A DNA stretch of 64,000 bases from Clostridia bacterium (GTDB taxonomy: Bacteria > Bacillota > Clostridia > Christensenellales > Aristaeellaceae). This document shows, piece after piece, positions 57,101 to 64,000 of the stretch (the first letter of the stretch is position 1; the number at the start of each line of letters is the position of its first letter). The notes under the pieces were generated by a model. That model did no database searches. It had not been told where the DNA came from and was given only the letters and a program-made list of their open reading frames with translations. The position numbers and the translations under genes were made by a program. The stretch lies in contig JAFZPV010000062.1 of assembly GCA_017552535.1 (NCBI GenBank), forward strand, positions 53,034 through 117,033. Reading direction: 5' to 3'.

Positions 57101-57335
57101 AGTGAAAGGTGAGGATATACGGGTCTTTTGTTCTTCTGATATCAATGGTAAACAATATGGAGTGATACTGATTTATGAAAACTACCCGAACTGGACCGGA
57201 CAGCGTGTTGCTGCCCGTAACAAAGGGGCGGTTATCACCTCCTGCAAGGGGCAGGTCATCGACTATGTGTACTCGTCTGAATTGAAGCAATATATTCCAT
57301 ATATTAGAGTTGAGTCGGTGACATGGAAAAACTGA
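54168..57335 (+). CDS. Secreted trypsin-like protease with zinc ribbons, TPR-like repeats, PG-binding-like and Fn3 modules
   Basis: A 1,055-residue exported protein. Signal peptide 1-22. Residues 30-215 form an HtrA-type serine protease with a complete triad: His72 (ITNYHVIEG), Asp103 (ESDIAIL), Ser170 (SHGSSGGVLL). Residues 253-291 are two zinc-ribbon-like knuckles (CPNC/CTEC and CKC/CGSC). About 300-690 are 33-38-residue helical repeats with the core AGxYxDAxxR...YYxxGexxxxxGxYxxA. About 720-870 hold two peptidoglycan-binding-like helical units (FGMNADGTITLTEYHFLANV, LGLKADGFLTEEERAV). About 875-955 is an Fn3-like domain (TLSWSQAKGAKWYEVYRGNK), then a 95-residue end domain. Base composition is visibly AT-richer than all neighbours, suggesting acquisition. 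GGAGG precedes ATG 54168. Confidence 0.85.
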   Translation: MKRIISLALVLILVLSVFPASAGNGFSSDASAINEAAKSVLLLEIYNSKRKAIATGSGFVGFNDSTLITNYHVIEGGWYVTAYDDDGKPYSVTKVLCADKESDIAILGFEKATGLKPLTLKAYSNLMRGETVVAIGSPKGYLNTVSTGIISALPEDNWIQFTAPISHGSSGGVLLNDQGEVIGITSAISKYEDAQNINYAINIAVAKAMYKAWNGRTYTISGHSTTARMDFTDIYETAAHSSSNTATTVEWACPNCGTRNSSQFCTECGSEKPSWVCKCGTTNSGKFCGSCGSAIADLIASANLAIAYEKAGNYESAIAEYKALSGFNSMSFVTDGGKNWVAKEHISAAYYAWADVCLEIMDFKSAVEYFESAGNYLDASSRVDGVYYAQGEYQLSQGRYDDALKSFGWAGKYKDAATRILMCYYAKGEALLQEGDYNGAAGAFKSAGSYGDAADRIKECRYEQGIACIAKGEYDAGITAFKAAGKYKDAETMILSIYYLQAQTEMESGNYKKAEEFFKKAGNYSDASEQAKLAEEMPTKIKYDDAVRLMESGEYLRAAQAFEKLGAYKDSQDNKNKCNYEYGCYALEQKNYDVAYTYFIKAGKYADALDRAYESRIQKAKDQFESQRYTRVRESLKDVLFLSEAEDLYNKATYAMAEDYAAKKNYPSAISYYNECIDYADSKDKLLEARSLYYVQLIKGTAFDKAYSLYTSELKSEHPLEDAVVVESGDKGYAARQILVMANKMGFIEWISETQEEYSSKYTSSIKRMETNFGMNADGTITLTEYHFLANVYYPGVKSSDVSKLLERISDLGYMDAYGKLPDDHSVYESKYSYCVKNLERALGLKADGFLTEEERAVILKQKVENVGEIANFNVTASSGIVTLSWSQAKGAKWYEVYRGNKLIATQTGTYYTDKEAEQGATVQYQVKACKYSKSTQKTKSIKVEPVYTWRSVKDLCKDKSNLNKYIIVENLVKLYHQVKGEDIRVFCSSDINGKQYGVILIYENYPNWTGQRVAARNKGAVITSCKGQVIDYVYSSELKQYIPYIRVESVTWKN

Positions 57336-57501
57336 GTGCTTCTTGAACCTGAATGCTGAACTCGGTTCCGCGGGGCGGCAGTCAGCCGCTCCTGTGACAT
57401 TACGGCGGCGAATAAAACCGCCGGCTCCGGGCGCCTGCAGGGTTTCCCAAAGCGGATTTTCCGGTCTTTCCGGCTCTTTTTGTGAATATTTGGTTTCTTT
57501 C
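57336..57501. other. Gap between protease gene and leuS promoter
   Basis: Inverted GC-rich stretches (CGGCG...CGCCG near 57404-57425 and CCGG-tcttt-CCGG followed by CTCTTTTT near 57459-57480) may end protease transcription. No gene seen. Confidence 0.35.
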
Positions 57502-57529
57502 TTGCATTTTCAGAAAATGGTGGTATAAT
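57502..57529 (+). promoter_or_regulatory. Sigma-A promoter of T-box/leuS
   Basis: TTGCAT (57502-57507), 16 bp, TATAAT (57524-57529), giving a leader of about 240 nt before leuS. Confidence 0.8.
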
Positions 57530-57535
57530 CATCTT

Positions 57536-57765
57536 TACATGATGCGTGGAAGAAAAGCAGTAGCAGTCTTACGGGCTTTCAGAGAGCCGCCGGCAGGTGG
57601 GAGGCGGCAGCGCGGGGCAGTGAACTCGTTTCGGAGCATCCCCTTCGGGGCGGCGGCAGCCGTTAGAGTGCATCAAAGCGGATCCGGCAAGATCAGGAAG
57701 AGTGGTACCGCGCGGGTATGAGCCTGCGCCTCTTCGCTTGACCGGGCGTTTTATTTATTGCGAGG
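57536..57765 (+). promoter_or_regulatory. T-box riboswitch for leuS, specifier CUC (Leu)
   Basis: Stem I features are visible: AGAGAGCC (57580-57587) followed by GGCAGGTGGGAGGCGGC (GGUG-type loop), then the specifier region GTGAACTCG with CTC at 57625-57627. The T-box proper is AAGAGTGGTACCGCG (57698-57712), which pairs with the uncharged tRNA 3' end. The terminator arm uses GCGCGGG...CCTGCGC and CTCTTC and runs into GGGCGTTTTATTT. A Leu codon specifier and a leuS gene downstream agree. Confidence 0.93.
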
Positions 57766-57776
57766 AGTTGATCGAT

Positions 57777-60191
<2,415 letters not shown>

Positions 60192-60322
60192 AGAGAAAAC
60201 AGGAAAGCGGAAAGAGGAAATAAAAGGCTGGGTGAGATCCGCCGGCGTTTCCCTTTCCGGCTTCCGCTCTGAGCTTTGAACATACCCTCCGCTTTCCGTC
60301 AAAATAGAAAGGGGAACCCGCT

Positions 60323-61153
60323 TTGGAAGGACTTACTTACCTCAAATCGATACTGCTCGGCATCCTGCAGGGACTTACGGAGTTCCTGCCCGTGAGTTCC
60401 TCGGGCCATATCATGCTGCTCAGCGAGATCTTCGGCATCGAGATGGAGCAGGGCGTGCTGGGCGCGTTCACGGTGATGCTGCACCTGGGCACGCTGCTGG
60501 CGGTGTGCATATTCTACATAAAGCGCATTTTCAAAATGCTGGCGCATCCCGTAAAAGGCGAGATCAAGTGGCTGATCGTGGCTACGCTGCCCACGGTGAT
60601 CTTCACACTGGCTCTCAAATGGCTGGGCTGGGACGATCTGCTGGAGGCCTGCAAGCGCACGCTCCTGCCCTACGGGTTCCTGTTCACGGCGCTCATCCTC
60701 CTTCTGGCGGACGGCATATCCTCCAGCCGCCGCGCGGCCAGGACCGACCATAAGGACGTGGGCTTCAAAGACGCGCTGTGCATGGGCCTTATGCAGTGTG
60801 TGGGCACCTTCACAGGCGTGAGCCGCTCCGGCTCCACCATCACGGGCGGCGTGGCTTCGGGCCTGAAGCGCCGCAGCGCGGTGGACTTTTCCTTCATGAT
60901 GTCGATCCCCGCCATCCTGGGCGGCGCCCTGCTGGAAGGCATGGACATATACCGTTCGGGCGAACTGGCGCAGGCCTTTGAGGGCAGCGCGCCGATGATC
61001 CTGGCGGGCATCGCCGCCGCGTTCGTGGCGGGCATCGCGGCCATCAAGCTGATGCTGCTCGTGATCAAGAAGTCTGGATTCAAATGGTTCTCGCTGTACC
61101 TGGGCCTGCTTGGCCTGCTGGTGATCGCAAACGACGTATTCGGCATCTGGTAA
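60323..61153 (+). CDS. uppP: Undecaprenyl-diphosphatase (UppP/BacA)
   Basis: A membrane phosphatase that recycles undecaprenyl diphosphate for cell-wall synthesis and gives bacitracin resistance. The 276-residue, about eight-helix protein has the two catalytic blocks GILQGLTEFLPVSSSGH (with E and SSSGH) and GTFTGVSRSGSTITGG (SRSGST). It starts with TTG 60323 after AAAGGGG (60308-60314) and would otherwise lose the conserved first helix. The 131-bp gap after leuS holds no recognised promoter. Confidence 0.96.
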   Translation: MEGLTYLKSILLGILQGLTEFLPVSSSGHIMLLSEIFGIEMEQGVLGAFTVMLHLGTLLAVCIFYIKRIFKMLAHPVKGEIKWLIVATLPTVIFTLALKWLGWDDLLEACKRTLLPYGFLFTALILLLADGISSSRRAARTDHKDVGFKDALCMGLMQCVGTFTGVSRSGSTITGGVASGLKRRSAVDFSFMMSIPAILGGALLEGMDIYRSGELAQAFEGSAPMILAGIAAAFVAGIAAIKLMLLVIKKSGFKWFSLYLGLLGLLVIANDVFGIW

Positions 61154-61165
61154 AGGAGAAAAAGA

Positions 61166-62359
61166 ATGAAACGAGTGCTTATGCTTTTTCTGTGCGTCCT
61201 GCTGGCGACATGCGGAGGATGCGCCCTGGGCGGCAGCGAGGAAGCTGCCGTGCCCGAGATCAATTTAAGCCCGAAGCCCGTGCCGGATACCGAGGGCCTG
61301 GCCTTCACCCGTGCGATGGGCGTGGGCTGGAACCTGGGCAACACCTTCGACGCCACGGGGGGCACCTGGATCAAGGACGAGATGGACATCGAGTCTGCCT
61401 GGTGCGGCGTAAAGACCACGGAAGAAGTGATCCAGGCGGTGGCGGACGCGGGCTTCCACACCATCCGCATACCGGTATCATGGCACGACCACGTGGACGA
61501 ATCCTTCCGCATCAGCGAAAAGTGGCTGAGCCGCGTTCAGCAGGTGGTGGACTGGGCGTATGAACGCGGCCTGTACGTGATCATCAACATCCATCACGAC
61601 TGCGAGCCCGGCTACTACTATCCCTCGCAGGCGGAACTGGAGACCTCCAAAGCTTATGTGACCGCGATATGGACGCAGGTGGCGGAGCGTTTCCGCGATT
61701 ATGATGAGCACCTGATCTTCGAGAACCTCAACGAGCCGCGTCTCAAGGACACGGCCTACGAATGGCAGTGCAACCCCCGGATCCCCGAAGTGGCTGAGTC
61801 CATGGACTGCATCAACATCCTGAACCAGACCATGGTGGACGCGGTGCGCGCCGCGGGGGGCTTGAACGAAACGCGGTATATCATGGTGTCCGGCTACGAC
61901 GCATCCCCGGAGGGCGTGATGAACGACCGCTTCACCCTGCCCGAGGACACGGCCAATGACCGGCTGATCATCTCCACCCACGCATACATTCCCTACAACT
62001 TCGCGCTGCAGGCGCCCGGCGAAGGCGGCAGCACAGCGAAATGGGATATCAAAAACCGTTCGGACATCACTGTGATCGCCACCGCCATGGAGAACCTCTA
62101 CAAGCGGTTCGTTTCCAAGGGCATCCCGGTGGTGATGGGGGAATTCGGCTCCCGCAAAAAGGCCGACAACCTGGCTTCCCGCGTGGACCACGCGGCCTAT
62201 TACGTGGCCAGCGCCGCCATCCGCGGCATTCCCTGCGTGTGGTGGGACAACCACAATTTCGGCAACAGCGGCGAGGCTTTCGGCCTTCTGAAACGCAGGA
62301 GCGCCACCTGGGAATACCCCGTTTTGCTGGAAGCGATCCTCGCTTACTCGATGAAATAA
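61166..62359 (+). CDS. Secreted GH5 family endo-glucanase/cellulase-like lipoprotein
   Basis: A 397-residue extracytoplasmic glycoside hydrolase. The signal peptide is MKRVLMLFLCVLLATCGGCA with one of two cysteines as probable lipid site. The GH5 barrel shows GVGWNLGNTFDAT, FHTIRIPVSWHDH, VIINIHHDCEPG, acid/base Glu in IFENLNEPRL, ISTHAYIPYNFAL and nucleophile Glu in IPVVMGEFGS, then IPCVWWDNHNFG. This pattern is that of bacterial cellulases and xyloglucanases of the GH5_4-like group; the substrate is inferred only. GGAG lies before ATG 61166, 12 bp after uppP. A terminator follows at 62401. Confidence 0.95.
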   Translation: MKRVLMLFLCVLLATCGGCALGGSEEAAVPEINLSPKPVPDTEGLAFTRAMGVGWNLGNTFDATGGTWIKDEMDIESAWCGVKTTEEVIQAVADAGFHTIRIPVSWHDHVDESFRISEKWLSRVQQVVDWAYERGLYVIINIHHDCEPGYYYPSQAELETSKAYVTAIWTQVAERFRDYDEHLIFENLNEPRLKDTAYEWQCNPRIPEVAESMDCINILNQTMVDAVRAAGGLNETRYIMVSGYDASPEGVMNDRFTLPEDTANDRLIISTHAYIPYNFALQAPGEGGSTAKWDIKNRSDITVIATAMENLYKRFVSKGIPVVMGEFGSRKKADNLASRVDHAAYYVASAAIRGIPCVWWDNHNFGNSGEAFGLLKRRSATWEYPVLLEAILAYSMK

Positions 62360-62400
62360 CCGGCGGGATGACAGAAAAACGTGATTATCTGTGACGAACA

Positions 62401-62438
62401 CACAAAACCGGAGGAGCATTGGCTCCTCCGGTTTTGTG
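62401..62438. terminator. Bidirectional terminator between GH5 and aminotransferase genes
   Basis: A 17-bp perfect stem CACAAAACCGGAGGAGC/GCTCCTCCGGTTTTGTG with loop ATTG; A/T-rich arms give TTTT on either strand. Confidence 0.9.
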
Positions 62439-62453
62439 CGTCTATCGTTCGTT

Positions 62454-63662
62454 TTACACCCTGTGGTGGCTCAAAAAGTACTTCAGGTCGTTCATGGCCT
62501 TTCTGAGCACGTCGGGTTCCGGCAGCATCACGATGCGGAAGCGCAGATCCTCGTGCCAGTCGAAGCCGCTGCCCGGGATCACCAGCACATGGGATTCGTG
62601 CAAGAACTTCATGGAAAAATCCTGGGCGTCCGCAAAATCGAACAATTCCTTTTTGATGCCTGGGAAGAGGTAGAACGTTGCGCTGTTTTTGACGTAGGTC
62701 ACGCCTTCGATCCTGTCGAGGCCCTCGCAGGTGGCCTGGCGCTGTTCGTACAGGCGCCCGCCGGGGATCAGCATCTCACGGGTGCTTTCGCTGTCCACCA
62801 GCGCCGCTGGGATCACCAGCTGGGTGAGGGCGTTTCCGCACAGGCGCATGGACGCCAGCTTCATCACGCCGTTCTTCACCGCGTCCAGTTCGCCCTTGGG
62901 GCCGCTGAACACCATCCAGCCGCAGCGGAACCCGCATATGATGTGGCTCTTGGAAAGGCCGTTGAACGTCACACAGGGTACGTCCGGCGCCACGGCGCCC
63001 AGGGATTCGTGCCTGAGGCCGTCCATCACCAGGCGGTCGTAGATCTCGTCCGCCAGCAGCACCAGGCGGTGTTCACGGGCGACGTCCGCGATGGCCACCA
63101 GCGTTTCGTGGTCATACACCGCGCCTGTGGGGTTGTTGGGGTTGATCACCAGCAGGGCTTTGGTGCGGTCGGTGATCTTGGAGCGGATGTCGTCGATGTC
63201 CGGGTTCCAGTTGTTGCCGGGATCGCAGCGGTAAAACACGGGCTTTCCGCCGGAAAGATAGGTATTGTTGCTCCACAGCGAATAGCAGGGGGAGGGCAGG
63301 AGCACCTCGTCGCCCGTGCCGATCAGCGCGTCCATGATCATGGACGCCGCCTCGCTAACGCCGTTGCAGATGAACACGTCGTTGGGCATGATGCCCTGCA
63401 GGCCCCGGCCGATGTGGTAGGTGCAGATCACGTTGCGCGCGTCCTTCATGCCGCGCACGTCGCAGTAGGGCACCGCCTCGTCCAGGTGCAGCGTCAGGGC
63501 CTGCCTGACCGGATTGGGAAGGGGAAAGCCGAACCGGCCCGGATTTCCTGTGTTGAGCTTGAGCACGCTGGTGCCCTCGGCCTCCATGCGCAGCGCCTCC
63601 TGGTACAGCGGGCCGCGGATGTCGGAGTGTACGTACTGGAGTCTGTCGGAACATGCGATCAT
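62454..63662 (-). CDS. Class I/II PLP aminotransferase (AlaA/YbdL-type)
   Basis: A fold-type I aminotransferase of 402 residues. KLNTGNPGRFGFPLPNPVRQ opens the family, followed by NGVSEAASMIMDAL, NPNNPTGAVYDHE, LLADEIYDRLVMDG and the PLP-lysine segment FNGLSKSHIICGFRCGWMVF. It resembles glutamate-pyruvate type enzymes (AlaA). ATG 63662 has GGTGA 7 nt upstream. Convergent with the GH5 gene. Substrate not determined. Confidence 0.9.
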   Translation of the reverse strand: MIACSDRLQYVHSDIRGPLYQEALRMEAEGTSVLKLNTGNPGRFGFPLPNPVRQALTLHLDEAVPYCDVRGMKDARNVICTYHIGRGLQGIMPNDVFICNGVSEAASMIMDALIGTGDEVLLPSPCYSLWSNNTYLSGGKPVFYRCDPGNNWNPDIDDIRSKITDRTKALLVINPNNPTGAVYDHETLVAIADVAREHRLVLLADEIYDRLVMDGLRHESLGAVAPDVPCVTFNGLSKSHIICGFRCGWMVFSGPKGELDAVKNGVMKLASMRLCGNALTQLVIPAALVDSESTREMLIPGGRLYEQRQATCEGLDRIEGVTYVKNSATFYLFPGIKKELFDFADAQDFSMKFLHESHVLVIPGSGFDWHEDLRFRIVMLPEPDVLRKAMNDLKYFLSHHRV

Positions 63663-63920
63663 TTGATTTCACCGTTTCATTCTGATTTCCGGTATAGTCT
63701 ATCCGCCATAACACGTTTTGTCAACGGAGAGAAGGAAAAGAAATGCTTTTTTGGAAAACAACTCCCCGCCAGAACCGCGCGGGTTTTAAACAGTTTGAGC
63801 ATGATTGGCATGAAAATGAGCAAGATATGCATAGCATATGCCGGAATTGCGGATTATAATATTTATATCTGGCTTGAATGAGCGATAAATTATCCTGCTG
63901 TTCATGGGAGGTGGCGAGCC
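63663..63920. other. Intergenic region before window end
   Basis: It contains an AT-rich stretch with TATAAT (63855-63860) but no convincing -35. Translated frames here have no recognisable domain. Confidence 0.4.
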
Positions 63921-64000
63921 TTGACCGCATACGGCGCACAAAGCTCCGGCGCGGGAACCCAACCGGTGACATCCAAACGGGGAACGCGGATGGGCGCAGG
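63921..64000 (+). CDS. Possible 5' end of a gene running out of the window
   Basis: A strong GGGAGGTGG site (63906-63914) lies about 7 nt before TTG 63921. The frame stays open to the window edge (26 codons, beginning LTAYGAQSSGAGTQPVTSKR). Too short to identify. Confidence 0.3.
   Translation, partial: MTAYGAQSSGAGTQPVTSKRGTRMGA

Noticed and set aside
63721-63972. Minus-strand frame at the window end
   Set aside because: No domain, no ribosome binding site and basic/aromatic random-like composition.

Overview
The window is a GC-rich stretch of a Gram-positive, Bacillota-type chromosome, most likely an uncultured gut Clostridia lineage (Oscillospirales/Christensenellales-like; this placement is inference). 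Signs are strong sigma-A promoters with 17-bp spacers, AGGAGG ribosome binding sites, CIRCE (HrcA) operators, a T-box before leuS, a bacterial SRP RNA, a YerC/TrpR-type regulator heading a HisZ-HisG his operon, and YidC/YidD/Jag next to rpmH-rnpA. No phage, plasmid or CRISPR locus is visible.

Layout. 1-3 kb: end of dnaX, mnmA and a D-cysteine desulfhydrase-like gene. 3.3-6.6 kb (minus): rpsU, an RNA-methylase-like gene and rho. 6.7-7.3 kb: hsp20 under CIRCE. 7.8-15 kb: a six-gene operon with a Cys-less ArsC/Spx-like protein, a sialate-lyase-like aldolase, a cytoplasmic sialidase-like protein, two apparently degenerate carbohydrate enzymes and a MATE pump. 15-18.2 kb: a DUF4272 protein, SRP RNA, an EEP nuclease fused to DUF4298, tRNA-Lys. 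18.2-22.1 kb: an XRE regulator and rpmH-rnpA-yidD-yidC-jag. 22.5-23.1 kb: a DUF559 gene between inverted repeats. 23.2-28.9 kb (minus): MATE plus a heterodimeric ABC exporter. 29-36.6 kb: regulator plus hisZGDCBHAF-IE. 36.7-44.4 kb: LRR lipoprotein, an XRE protein with APFL repeats divergent from htpG, then apbE-NusG_II-Gx. 44.8-48 kb (minus): a four-gene hydrolase/acetyltransferase operon. 48.2-54.1 kb: a mini-hairpin array and sugar-metabolism genes. 54.2-57.3 kb: a 1,055-residue secreted HtrA/zinc-ribbon/TPR-like protein of clearly lower GC. 57.5-63.7 kb: T-box-leuS, uppP, a GH5 lipoprotein and an aminotransferase.

The most unusual element is a family of five dispersed intergenic repeats (2.9, 7.4, 22.1, 37.5 and 44.4 kb; about 290-400 bp). 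Each is a chain of hairpins. One stem-loop keeps an invariant TGCG loop while its arms change completely but stay complementary in three versions. Two long copies carry an extra three-hairpin cassette. Four of the five begin at or just after the stop codon of a co-oriented gene. This looks like a structured RNA or a mobile structured repeat that I cannot assign to a named family.

Other leads are the DUF559 cassette with inverted repeats and a probable CTG start, the APFL-repeat regulator sharing an intergenic region with CIRCE-htpG, a near-palindrome inside the his promoter, and an ApbE/NusG_II/Gx trio resembling the core of extracellular electron transfer loci.
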